NCBI GenBank assembly: GCA_945862405.1
Contig: CAMAYX010000002.1
Coordinates: forward strand, 1-41,445
Direction of reading: 5' to 3'
From: Legionella genomosp. 1
GTDB lineage: Bacteria > Pseudomonadota > Gammaproteobacteria > Legionellales > Legionellaceae
Length of the DNA stretch: 41,445 nt
This document shows, piece after piece, positions 19,530 through 28,357 of the stretch. Every line of letters starts with the position of its first letter. Positions within the stretch are counted from its first letter, which is position 1. The position numbers and the translations under genes are program-made. A model generated the notes under the pieces. It did not search any database, was not told where the DNA came from, and saw nothing but the letters and a program-made list of their open reading frames with translations.

Positions 19530-19648
19530 TAAAACCGTTCAGATTTGGTGGAGATTGAACGATCTCGGGGGTAGCGCAGCATACAAAAAGTATGTGAGCA
19601 TTTTTTACCCCCGAGGTCGTTCACGATCCGCCAAAGATGACGGTTTTA
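19530..19648. repeat. Element R4 of the stop-codon-associated hairpin family (composite double stem)
   Basis: TAAAACCGT-TCAGA-TTTGG ... CCAAA-GATG-ACGGTTTTA; inner stem GAACGATCTCGGGGGTA/TACCCCCGAGGTCGTTC; apex GCATAC-aaaaa-GTATGTGAGCA; right arm contains the protease stop codon. Confidence 0.85.
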
Positions 19649-20758
19649 ACCGAGGTGGCGGATTCGTTGGGCTTCGATTACCAACGCCTTAAAGTAATCA
19701 TACGTCATATAAAAATCACCCTTATCACCAATGTTGGTTCCCCAAGAGTTGCGTAAGGTTAAGATACCTTTGTACTCACGACCTTGGTCATCGTTTACTA
19801 CAGCATTATCATCGTAGCCGGTAATGATCAATTCGTGAGCAGCCTCAGCGGTAGGAATATCGCGCTCAATCTCAGGAGTTAATACCCACGTATCGTTGCG
19901 CATATGGTTTCTACCTACGGCACCAACTACACCCAGGTGGTAATCTGGTAATAATACGGCAAACGTTACACGATCACCCAAACGTAATGAAGATTTAACA
20001 TCTTCTAAGGTTTTAGTAGTATTGGTGTGATCAACAAAGAATTGATAGATATCTAAAATCGGCGACCAAGCTACACCGTAATCTTCTAAGGATTCACTAT
20101 TTGCGCGGAAATCAGTTGGCAACATCGCAGTCAAGGGATCACTGCCGTATAAGGGATACGCATTTAAACCACCACAACCTTGAGTCTTTTGATTTTGCGT
20201 ACTAACAAGACCGTAAGCATCCATCTGACTTAAGACGATACGCCCTAGGGAACCACTCCAACCGCTGGGATTGTAACCAGAGTTTTCAATATACCGACCA
20301 AGTTGCAGATGACACAATTGACTAACATAATCGCCTTTGTTAATAACAGCACCAACCGCAGCTGTATTGGCAAACGTAGCGCAAGTTCCATGCCCCCCTT
20401 GATCTAAAACAGGCACACTATTCATACCCAATTGTATGCTGCTTGTTTCTTCACCGTTTACCAGAGAATCAGTATTTTCTTGTGCATTTTGTTCGCTGCG
20501 TAAATTAATAGCTTCTCGGACTTTATCGGAAAGCTGAATCTTTAATAAAGTAATTTTTTTGTTAACAAATTGCGCTGTTGTTTTAGCTTGTTGTGAAGAA
20601 ACAGGTACATGAACGGTCTGTTTGATATTACCAACAATGGCTACGTCCTGTGCAAAAGAAGCTCCTGAAAAGACAAGGGAAACGAACAATGCTACTTTAG
20701 AAAACTTCATCTGATTTTTCCTATTTAAATGACAAAATTTGGCAGCAGAGTGTAACAT
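19646..20758 (-). CDS. Secreted papain-like (C1 family) cysteine protease
   Basis: Signal peptide region MKFSKVALFVSLVFSGASFAQ; VLDQGGHGTCATFA (Cys), AAHELIITGYDD (His), TLRNSWGTNIGDKG (Asn). Confidence 0.88.
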   Translation of the reverse strand: MLHSAAKFCHLNRKNQMKFSKVALFVSLVFSGASFAQDVAIVGNIKQTVHVPVSSQQAKTTAQFVNKKITLLKIQLSDKVREAINLRSEQNAQENTDSLVNGEETSSIQLGMNSVPVLDQGGHGTCATFANTAAVGAVINKGDYVSQLCHLQLGRYIENSGYNPSGWSGSLGRIVLSQMDAYGLVSTQNQKTQGCGGLNAYPLYGSDPLTAMLPTDFRANSESLEDYGVAWSPILDIYQFFVDHTNTTKTLEDVKSSLRLGDRVTFAVLLPDYHLGVVGAVGRNHMRNDTWVLTPEIERDIPTAEAAHELIITGYDDNAVVNDDQGREYKGILTLRNSWGTNIGDKGDFYMTYDYFKALVIEAQRIRHLG

Positions 20759-20787
20759 ATGCCTGAAATTTATTCACTAATAACTAT

Positions 20788-21945
20788 TTATAGCTCCCCT
20801 GCGGCTTGAGAAATAAAAAACCGTTTTAGCAAAGGAAGTTGGTTGCACACACCTAGACCTAAACTGCGTAAGGCAACTATAGGAGATAGGGGATTGGAAA
20901 ATAGCATTTTCAAACCTTCCAGCATAAGAATAACTTGCCAAACTGCGTGCTTTCTTTGACGCTGATATGCCGCCAAAGAAAATTCTGTCCACCTATTATG
21001 CGCGGTATTTTCTAAGAGTTTATCCCAAACCTGCACGTCAGCTAAGCCCAAATTGAGCCCTAACCCCACCATAGGATGAATATTGTGTGCAGCATCTCCT
21101 AAGAGCATCCAACGAGTCCCCGCATATTGTTTGGCATGGCGCATGTGCAGGGGGAATTGTTCACGTTTACTTACTAATTTTGTTTTCCCTAATTTATGGG
21201 CAAATGTACTTACTAGTTCTTCAGCAAAAGCACGTTCACTTAAATTGAGCAGCCGCTGCGCATTACCTGGACTTACAGACCAAACAATGGAGCAACGATT
21301 TGGATTTTTTAAAGGTAAAAAAGCTAAAGGTTGCCCTTGAGCAAACACTTGATAAGCCTTTTGTTCGTGGTCTTTTTCAGTTTCTACCGTCGCCACAATG
21401 GCCTTTTGGTGATACGACCACTCCCTAAGAGGAACACGTAACAGTTCACGTACACTTGAATTAGCCCCGTCGGCAATCATTAATAACTTTGCCTGCAGCT
21501 GCTCATCTTTGGCAAAAATTAAGACATTTTTATCCTGTTCTTTAACTCTAGTTACCCGGAAGTCTTCAAAAAAGGTAACTCCCAGTTTCTGCGCTCGCGC
21601 AACTAAAGATTCTTTAAGTGTATTTTCTTCAACAATATAACCTAGACGATTGCTGTTGATCATTCGCGAATCAAATTCAATATGAGCACGACTTATTTGA
21701 TCCCAAACGAACATGCCCTCATAAGGAGTAACTTGTTGTTCGTCCAGCTGTTGCCACACCTCAAGTTGAGTCAACAAGCGCTGGGATGTCTGGTTAATGG
21801 CATACACTCTATTGGACGGAGTTATTTCCATAATACTCCGCGCGTCAGCCACCGCTACCGTATAATTTCGCTGTGTCATCGCAATGGCAGCAGCAAGTCC
21901 TACAATTCCTCCGCCCACGATGACAACATCAAATTGATGGCTCAT
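20788..21945 (-). CDS. UbiH/UbiF/VisC-family FAD-dependent ubiquinone hydroxylase
   Basis: VVIVGGGIVGLAAAIAMTQR, LMIADGANSSVRELL, MLLGDAAHNIHPMVGLGLNLGLADVQ. Confidence 0.93.
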   Translation of the reverse strand: MSHQFDVVIVGGGIVGLAAAIAMTQRNYTVAVADARSIMEITPSNRVYAINQTSQRLLTQLEVWQQLDEQQVTPYEGMFVWDQISRAHIEFDSRMINSNRLGYIVEENTLKESLVARAQKLGVTFFEDFRVTRVKEQDKNVLIFAKDEQLQAKLLMIADGANSSVRELLRVPLREWSYHQKAIVATVETEKDHEQKAYQVFAQGQPLAFLPLKNPNRCSIVWSVSPGNAQRLLNLSERAFAEELVSTFAHKLGKTKLVSKREQFPLHMRHAKQYAGTRWMLLGDAAHNIHPMVGLGLNLGLADVQVWDKLLENTAHNRWTEFSLAAYQRQRKHAVWQVILMLEGLKMLFSNPLSPIVALRSLGLGVCNQLPLLKRFFISQAAGEL

Positions 21946-23216
21946 AAACGCTCCTCAGAGGAAGAGGAGGAGGAGGAGGAGGAGCTACTAATCGATTTTC
22001 TGTGAACTGGTTTCCGCTCCTTTCTTTTTGAGCGCAAAGGAATTTCACAAACGAGATCGGAAGGAGAACCTGCGAATCCTTGCGTATAATGCGTTAAAAG
22101 TTTTTGTAACGGCGGCAAGGAATCCAAAGCCATCAATCCCATTCCTCGCAATGCAGCTAAGCCAGGTATAGAGCTGGAAAAAAGCTCAACCAGTCCATGC
22201 GTGAAGGCCTGAATTGCATGTTGATCATGACGACGCATGTCTTGATAAGTTTCTAAGGATTTAGCATTTAAACCTTGTTGCACTAAAATTTGTGCTAGTA
22301 AAGCGGCATCTCGTAAACCTAAATTAAACCCTTGCCCCGCCACAGGGTGCAGAGTATGAGCAGCGTTGCCTATAAACACAACGGGCCAAGCCACCTGCTC
22401 TGGCATGATGGTTTGGCGCAACGGGAAGAGTGAGCGCTTACCAACTTTACCAAGTTTTCCTAAACGATATCCAAACACGCCTTGCAACGCCTGGAGGAAC
22501 GCCTTATCTGGCATACTTAAATATTCTTCTGCTTTATCGGGTGCCAGGGACCATACCAAGGAAGCCCTATTTCCCGTTATAGGTAATAGTGCCAAGGGAC
22601 CGGAAGAAGTAAAACGCTCGTAAGCAATTTGTTGATGAGGTCGTGACAATCCTAAATTCGCAACCACAGCTTGCTGATGATAATCGGTAATTTTCACGGA
22701 TAAACCACATAGTTTTCTAACCGCTGAATCGGCTCCATCGGCAGCAACAATGAGTTTTGCTTTTATTGTTTTGAGCTGTCCGTTTAACAAAACGGATACC
22801 ATTCCGGTGGGCGCATCCAACGCAGTAATTTGCGCGGGTGCGTGGACGTGCTCATGATCTAGAAACTCATAAAATACTTTTTGCAAATGCTGCATCTCAA
22901 TTACATGACCAAGAGGGTTCAGCACATCCGAATGCAAGCGCGTATGACCAAATCGCTTTTGTTGGGAAACGTGAATAATTTCAATAGGGGTAGCATGGAC
23001 GCATAAAGAAGGCCAAAGTCCCAAAACGTTCAGTATATTAACGCTGGCAGGGGACAAGGCTAGTGTTCGTGCATCAAAATCTTCACGGATTTTATCCGAA
23101 AACATTTTGGCTTCGATCATCGTGACACGCAATGAGCTATCTGCCAATGCCAACATCAACGACGCCCCGGTTAAGCCTCCGCCGACAATGAGTACATCTA
23201 CTTCTTCAACCGCCAC
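21942..23216 (-). CDS. ubiH: UbiH-family 2-octaprenyl-6-methoxyphenol hydroxylase with poly-Ser C-terminal tail
   Basis: VLIVGGGLTGASLMLALAD, VFIGNAAHTLHPVAGQGFNLGLRDAALLA; C-term ...HRKSISSSSSSSSSSSEERL. Confidence 0.9.
   Translation of the reverse strand: MAVEEVDVLIVGGGLTGASLMLALADSSLRVTMIEAKMFSDKIREDFDARTLALSPASVNILNVLGLWPSLCVHATPIEIIHVSQQKRFGHTRLHSDVLNPLGHVIEMQHLQKVFYEFLDHEHVHAPAQITALDAPTGMVSVLLNGQLKTIKAKLIVAADGADSAVRKLCGLSVKITDYHQQAVVANLGLSRPHQQIAYERFTSSGPLALLPITGNRASLVWSLAPDKAEEYLSMPDKAFLQALQGVFGYRLGKLGKVGKRSLFPLRQTIMPEQVAWPVVFIGNAAHTLHPVAGQGFNLGLRDAALLAQILVQQGLNAKSLETYQDMRRHDQHAIQAFTHGLVELFSSSIPGLAALRGMGLMALDSLPPLQKLLTHYTQGFAGSPSDLVCEIPLRSKRKERKPVHRKSISSSSSSSSSSSEERL
21957..21984. repeat. 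(AGG/CCT)n trinucleotide microsatellite within the 3' end of ubiH
   Basis: agaggaagaggaggaggaggaggaggag on + strand. Confidence 0.9.
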
Positions 23217-24519
23217 GAATCAAAGCCTCAATGTCTTCTATGCCAGTAGGAAGCGCCGCCGTTAAATTCTCATACCCTAGATCAGTAACATGGATGTCAT
23301 CCTCGATGCGCACGCCAATCCCATGCCACCGGGGGTCAACTCCTTTGATATCTTCACTGATGTACAACCCAGGCTCTACAGTTAACACCATACTTACTTC
23401 CAGAGGACGCCATATGTGATTTACTTTATATTGTCCGCAATCATGAACATCTATGCCAAGCCAATGCCCGGAATTATGCATGTAAAATGGTTTGTAAGCT
23501 TGCATTTGAATGAGCGTATCTACATCTCCTTTTAGTAAGCCTAAATCCACTAAACCTGTTGTAAGGATTTGCACAATAGCCTCTTGTACTTCAAACCATC
23601 CACACCCTGGTCGGATACAATCTTTTCCAGCGGTTTGCGCCGCTAGCACTAATTCGTAAATGGCGCGTTGTTCTCCAGAGAATTTTCCATTTAATGGAAA
23701 TGTACGCGTAATATCAGCGGCATAATTTTCAAACTCGCCGCCGGCATCAATCAATACCAGATCACCTGGTTTTAAGGCTTGATCGTTTGCCGTGTAATGA
23801 AGAACACAAGCATTTTGGCCGCAAGCAACGATAGAATCATAAGCGACGCTTCGACAACCGCCACGCACAAACTCATACATTAATTCGGCCTCTAACTCAT
23901 ATTCAAATCGCGCTTTTGTACAAGCTTGCATGGCGCGGCGATGTGCAGCTACGGAAATTGCAGCAGCTTTTCTCATCAGCACCATTTCTTGGTCGCTTTT
24001 AAATAAACGCATCTCGCCTACAATTGACGAGAGATCGAAAAAAGATTCAGGGGCACTGATTCCGCGACGAATATTGTTTTTTACAGTTTGCCAAGCCTGA
24101 AAAATTCTCTTTTCCCAATCCGGGTAGCGTCCAACAAAATAATAAATCGCCCGCTTATGCTCCAATAACTCACAGAGCATGGCATCAATCTTGTTAACAT
24201 CATAAGCTTCGTCTACGCCTAAGCTTTGTTTTGCACCATCTTGTCCTAAGCGCTTGCCAGTCCATTGTTCTTGCTGCGGGTCGCGCGGCAGGTTAAATAA
24301 GTAGCTGCGACTCTCTTTTCCTGAGGTAATTAAGAGGACAGCATCCGCTTCGTGATATCCCGTTAAATAATAAAAATCACTGTCTTGACGAAAGCGGTAA
24401 TGAGCATCGCCATTGCGCAATTTTTCATGCGCAGCGGGTATGATTGCCACCGAGTCGTGAGACAACTTCATCGCCAAATTAAGACGCCGCTCTTGATACT
24501 CATTTTGGGTAATCATCAT
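23206..24519 (-). CDS. pepP: Xaa-Pro aminopeptidase
   Basis: FRQDSDFYYLTGYHEADAVLLI, LVLIDAGGEFENYAADITRTFP, HNSGHWLGIDVHDCG, LTVEPGLYI. Confidence 0.95.
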   Translation of the reverse strand: MMITQNEYQERRLNLAMKLSHDSVAIIPAAHEKLRNGDAHYRFRQDSDFYYLTGYHEADAVLLITSGKESRSYLFNLPRDPQQEQWTGKRLGQDGAKQSLGVDEAYDVNKIDAMLCELLEHKRAIYYFVGRYPDWEKRIFQAWQTVKNNIRRGISAPESFFDLSSIVGEMRLFKSDQEMVLMRKAAAISVAAHRRAMQACTKARFEYELEAELMYEFVRGGCRSVAYDSIVACGQNACVLHYTANDQALKPGDLVLIDAGGEFENYAADITRTFPLNGKFSGEQRAIYELVLAAQTAGKDCIRPGCGWFEVQEAIVQILTTGLVDLGLLKGDVDTLIQMQAYKPFYMHNSGHWLGIDVHDCGQYKVNHIWRPLEVSMVLTVEPGLYISEDIKGVDPRWHGIGVRIEDDIHVTDLGYENLTAALPTGIEDIEALIRGG

Positions 24520-24554
24520 GAATCCTTATTTAATTCTACCATTTTAGTCAGGCA

Positions 24555-24688
24555 AAGGTCTGTCGACAACTCGCTAGCTTGAGTCGTAAAACCTGGATGC
24601 TCGAGGAGCATACGTTAGAGTATGTGAGCAACGGAGCACAGAACATCCAGGTTTTACGACCAAGATAGTAGAGTTGTCGACAGACCTT
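24555..24688. repeat. Element R5 of the stop-codon-associated hairpin family (composite double stem)
   Basis: AAGGTCTGTCGACAACTC/GAGTTGTCGACAGACCTT (18 bp perfect), internal loop GCTAG/ATAGTA, CTTG/CAAG, inner stem GTCGTAAAACCTGGATG/CATCCAGGTTTTACGAC (17 bp perfect); apex GCATAC-gttaga-GTATGTGAGCA; overlaps ygfB TAA. Confidence 0.92.
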
Positions 24689-25265
24689 AGTGAGCTGTTT
24701 CTGACGTACCTACAGCACTATTCCCTTGAATATCGTGATATATGCGCAAAACGGCCATACGGGTATACTCACTCACCTCGGCAAGCGCTTTTTCATCCGC
24801 CTCGTCCACTTCTAGTGAACTATAATCCAGCTGCGCAAACTCCGTAAGATGTTGCATAGCTTCTCTGGCTTCGTCTTCGTCTAATTGATCGTAACTAACA
24901 CCCGCTAGAGTAATTCCTTGCGTAAAACCCTCACACCATTCGCTAAACGCTTGTGCGCGCTCAATAAGCGGCTGATAGTCATCAGGTACTAACAGTTCAA
25001 ACTCAAAATCAAAATTTGCCATTTGCTGTTGGCTAATGATAAACACCCCAAATAAAGCCGACAGCGCCGCACGTTGGATGGGATCTTTTTTGTTACTCAT
25101 CAGCGCCCGTAAATACGTTTCGCCTTTGGTGGGAGTTCCTGCACACAAATACCCGCACATAACGCCGTGCAATTCGCTGGCTGAAATGGGTAAATCTAAC
25201 TCTGCGATTGAATTTATAAACTCTTGGTACGCAGGCAAGTGCAATGAAACGTGATTAAGCTCCAT
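24687..25265 (-). CDS. ygfB: UPF0149 family protein YgfB
   Basis: SASELHGVMCGYLCAG..., WCEGFTQGITLAG; upstream of pepP as in the classical ygfB-pepP-ubiH-visC order. Confidence 0.9.
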   Translation of the reverse strand: MELNHVSLHLPAYQEFINSIAELDLPISASELHGVMCGYLCAGTPTKGETYLRALMSNKKDPIQRAALSALFGVFIISQQQMANFDFEFELLVPDDYQPLIERAQAFSEWCEGFTQGITLAGVSYDQLDEDEAREAMQHLTEFAQLDYSSLEVDEADEKALAEVSEYTRMAVLRIYHDIQGNSAVGTSETAH

Positions 25266-25372
25266 AATCTAGCTATAAAACAATATCTCTCACATAAATG
25301 ATAACCGATTTGCTCGTACAAACCAAAATTGCTACCATTCGGACAGCACTCGTGATATGCAAAAGGCTAAAT

Positions 25373-25684
25373 ATGACAACAATAAAATCTTCCACGATTC
25401 GATTACTCAATAAATCCTATGAGCTTAAATGCCCGGATAATGAGATTGAGAATCTGCAACGGGCAGCTCTAAAATTGAATGCGCAGTTGCTTGAGAAGCG
25501 AAGTAAATTTAAAAATTTAGATGAGTTTCAAATATTAATGCTTGCAGCTTTGCACATAAGCCATGAATTGATTGTTTGTCAGGGTCAACAAGAGCAGCAG
25601 CGGCAACAGCTAACTCAGTTTATTAGCACCTTGGAAAATAAGATCAGTCAGGTATCGGAGAATTTCTGTCCCCAAGAGCCATAG
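25373..25684 (+). CDS. zapA: Cell division protein ZapA; start at 25373 preferred over 25298
   Basis: MTTIKSSTIRLLNKSYELKCPDNEIENLQRAALKLNAQLLEKR...LMLAALHISHEL; divergent from ygfB and followed by 6S RNA. Confidence 0.88.
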   Translation: MTTIKSSTIRLLNKSYELKCPDNEIENLQRAALKLNAQLLEKRSKFKNLDEFQILMLAALHISHELIVCQGQQEQQRQQLTQFISTLENKISQVSENFCPQEP

Positions 25685-25693
25685 ATGCTCGCT

Positions 25694-25801
25694 GGCAACT
25701 CTGCTAACTTGGAGGCAAACCTTGATTACGTTTCACTTCATTAAGGCTAGGTGTTGATATTTATGTAGCGTTGATGCAACCGAAGCCGTAGTCAAGGTTT
25801 G
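25694..25801. repeat. Element R6 (right outer arm missing) between zapA and 6S RNA
   Basis: GGCAACTCTGCTAACTTGGAGGCAAACCTTGATTACG resembles R5 left side; inner stem CAAACCTTGATTACG (25716-25730)/CGTAGTCAAGGTTTG (25787-25801). Confidence 0.65.
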
Positions 25802-25873
25802 TACAAAAACAATCTGTCCCAAATAAATACAGGTTTTGACCTTTGATTTTTGAATTAAGTGTTATACTTAAAT

Positions 25874-26030
25874 TAGCCTGACAGCAAAGTGATTTAAAAC
25901 CAACATTTGCATCCAGGGAAGCACCCTGATGGCGACGTTGAGCATGCCCACCTTGAGCGGGAAGTCTGAATCGCCACAACCGTTTCCCACTTGAACTTAA
26001 AGGGTTCAAAATCTTTAACTGTCAGGTTTT
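25874..26030 (+). ncRNA. ssrS: 6S RNA (SsrS)
   Basis: Downstream of zapA; terminal stem CCTGACAG (25877-25884)/CTGTCAGG (26019-26026) followed by T-run; 3' half GAGCATGCCC...TTGAACTTAAAGGGTTCAA matches the E. coli 6S pattern GAGCAUGCUC...UUGAACCAAGGGUUCAA; extended -10 TGTTATACT at about 25860-25868. Confidence 0.88.
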
Positions 26031-26063
26031 TTATTGGTTTTTTTTCTAAGAATTTTGCGCGAC

Positions 26064-26116
26064 TAGAACAGCTCAGCTTTGAGATCGTGCAAGATGCGCC
26101 AAAGATGACTGTTCTA
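26064..26116. repeat. Element R7 (short form) overlapping the parC stop codon
   Basis: TAGAACAG-CTCAG-CTTTG ... CAAAG-ATGA-CTGTTCTA; the parC TAG lies in the arm. Confidence 0.8.
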
Positions 26117-28357
26117 AGGCTCGTCTCGGTTTATGGTTAACGATGTAACCGACTGCAATCCTCTAGGTAAACGATTCCCGCGCTTTCCTCTTTCCCCTTG
26201 ATAATGAGCTAAATCATCACCTTTTAAGGTAAAGTGGCGTTTGCCGGCGTGTACGGTTAAGGAGTCCTTTGGATTTAGAACCTGTAGATCGACCACGTAT
26301 TCTTCCCTGCTCGCGGCTTTGGCGGAGGGAATGCTGATTAGCTTTAATCCTTTGCCTCGTGACAATGTTGGTAGGTCGGTTATAGGAAATAGCAGTAAGC
26401 GTCCTATGTTGGTGACACAAGCGACTTGCGCTTCTTCGCGATGAATCACCAACCTCGGTGGCAATACTAGGCTGTTTGCTGGCAATTTCACACACGCTTT
26501 CCCGTTGCGGTTTTTTACATAAAGCTCTTTGAGCTGGGTGATGAATCCATAACCTGCATCAGCCGCTAACACTACCCAATCCTCAGCTTCTCCACCGGTC
26601 AGTGCCGCAAAACTCATACCATCAGCTGGATTTAATTTACCCGTAAGCGGCTCGCCTTGACCACGAGCAGAGGGTAATACGTGACCAGGCAAGGTGTAAA
26701 CTTTGCCCTCACTGTCTAAAAATACGACTTGCTGATTGCTGCGCGCGTTGGTCTGCGCTTTAAATTCATCGCCAGATTTATAACTGAGCTCACGCCCATC
26801 AATGTCGTAACCTTTGGCAGCACGTATCCAACCTTTTTGTGATAGAACCACCGTAATGGGTTCGTTAGGTAGAATGTCTTCCTCTTTTAAAGCTTGTGAA
26901 TCTTGTCGCTCTACCAACAGCGATTTTCTATCATCACCATAAGCATCCCTATCTTTGATGATTTCATCTTTTACCAATTTACGTAACCGTTGTTCGCTGG
27001 CTAATATTTGTAGCAAGGTATCGCGCTCTTTCGATAACTCGTCTAATTCGGCACGTAACCTAATTTCTTCAAGTTTTGCCAAATGACGAAGTTTAATTTC
27101 CAGGATCGCTTCAGCCTGTCGATCACTGATGCTAAATCGTTGCATCAATTCTTGTTTAGGTTCATCGGCCTCACGAATGATGGCAATCACTTCGTCAATG
27201 TTCAGGAAAGCTATTAGTAAGCCTTCAAGCACGTGCAACCGATCCAGTACTTTATCTAAACGATATTGCAAACGGCGTTTTACCGTAGCCAAACGGAATA
27301 TTAACCATTCGTTTAAAATTTCTAATAAATTTTTAACGCGCGGCTTGCCGTCCAAACCAATCATATTGAAGTTAATGCGGTAACTACGTTCTAGATCCGT
27401 AGTTGCAAATAAATGCGACATCAATCCTTGGGCGTCCACACGGTTGGAACGTGGGATAATAACTATTCGCGTGGGATGCTCATGATCCGATTCGTCGCGT
27501 ACATCCTCCACCATGGGTAATTTCTTTTGCTGCATTTGCGCGGCAATTTGCTCGATTACTTTTGCTCCCGAAACTTGGTATGGCAAAGCGGTTATTACAA
27601 TATTGTGTTGTTTTTCTTCTTGATAAACCGCGCGCATCTTGATGGAGCCATTTCCGCTTGCATACATATTCCGTATGACGGCCGACGGAGTAATAATTTC
27701 AGCATTGGTAGGGAAATCAGGCGCTTTAATATGCTCGAAAATTGAACTTAAATCTGCGTTGGGCTTTTCTAATAAATGAATGCAGGCATTGGCTACTTCA
27801 CGTAAATTGTGGGGTAAAACGTCGGATGACATACCCACTGCAATGCCCATTGCTCCATTTAATAATACATTTGGCAGTCTAGCCGGCAATAATGACGGCT
27901 CTTCTAAAGTGGCATCAAAATTATCAACCCAATCCACGGTACCTTGTTGCAGTTCACCTAACAATACGTCTGCGTAAGGCGATAAACGCGCCTCCGTGTA
28001 ACGCATCGCCGCGAAGGATTTAGGATCGTCGGGAGATCCCCAGTTCCCTTGCCCATCAATGAACGGATAGCGATACGAAAAAGGCTGTGCCATGAGCACC
28101 ATAGCCTCATAACATGCCGAATCACCATGTGGATGAAACTTACCTAATACGTCCCCCACCGTACGTGCCGATTTTTTATGCTTGGCAGAAGCTTTTAAGC
28201 CGAGCTCTGACATGGCATAAATTATTCGCCGTTGTACCGGTTTAAACCCATCCGCCACGTGGGGCAAAGCCCTGTCCAGAATAACATACATGGAGTAATC
28301 CAGATAAGCTTTTTCGGTAAATTCGGTAAGAGATTTTCGTTCAATTGCGTAGTTCAT
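26114..28357 (-). CDS. parC: DNA topoisomerase IV subunit A
   Basis: [52 protein letters not shown]...[52 protein letters not shown]. Confidence 0.97.
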   Translation of the reverse strand: MNYAIERKSLTEFTEKAYLDYSMYVILDRALPHVADGFKPVQRRIIYAMSELGLKASAKHKKSARTVGDVLGKFHPHGDSACYEAMVLMAQPFSYRYPFIDGQGNWGSPDDPKSFAAMRYTEARLSPYADVLLGELQQGTVDWVDNFDATLEEPSLLPARLPNVLLNGAMGIAVGMSSDVLPHNLREVANACIHLLEKPNADLSSIFEHIKAPDFPTNAEIITPSAVIRNMYASGNGSIKMRAVYQEEKQHNIVITALPYQVSGAKVIEQIAAQMQQKKLPMVEDVRDESDHEHPTRIVIIPRSNRVDAQGLMSHLFATTDLERSYRINFNMIGLDGKPRVKNLLEILNEWLIFRLATVKRRLQYRLDKVLDRLHVLEGLLIAFLNIDEVIAIIREADEPKQELMQRFSISDRQAEAILEIKLRHLAKLEEIRLRAELDELSKERDTLLQILASEQRLRKLVKDEIIKDRDAYGDDRKSLLVERQDSQALKEEDILPNEPITVVLSQKGWIRAAKGYDIDGRELSYKSGDEFKAQTNARSNQQVVFLDSEGKVYTLPGHVLPSARGQGEPLTGKLNPADGMSFAALTGGEAEDWVVLAADAGYGFITQLKELYVKNRNGKACVKLPANSLVLPPRLVIHREEAQVACVTNIGRLLLFPITDLPTLSRGKGLKLISIPSAKAASREEYVVDLQVLNPKDSLTVHAGKRHFTLKGDDLAHYQGERGKRGNRLPRGLQSVTSLTINRDEP

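Noticed and set aside
21682-22005. 107-aa plus-strand ORF ending EEEEEEEELL
   Set aside because: Antisense to two UbiH-family genes; the Glu run is just the microsatellite.
25761-26009. 82-aa minus-strand ORF
   Set aside because: Antisense to the predicted 6S RNA; no coding signature.
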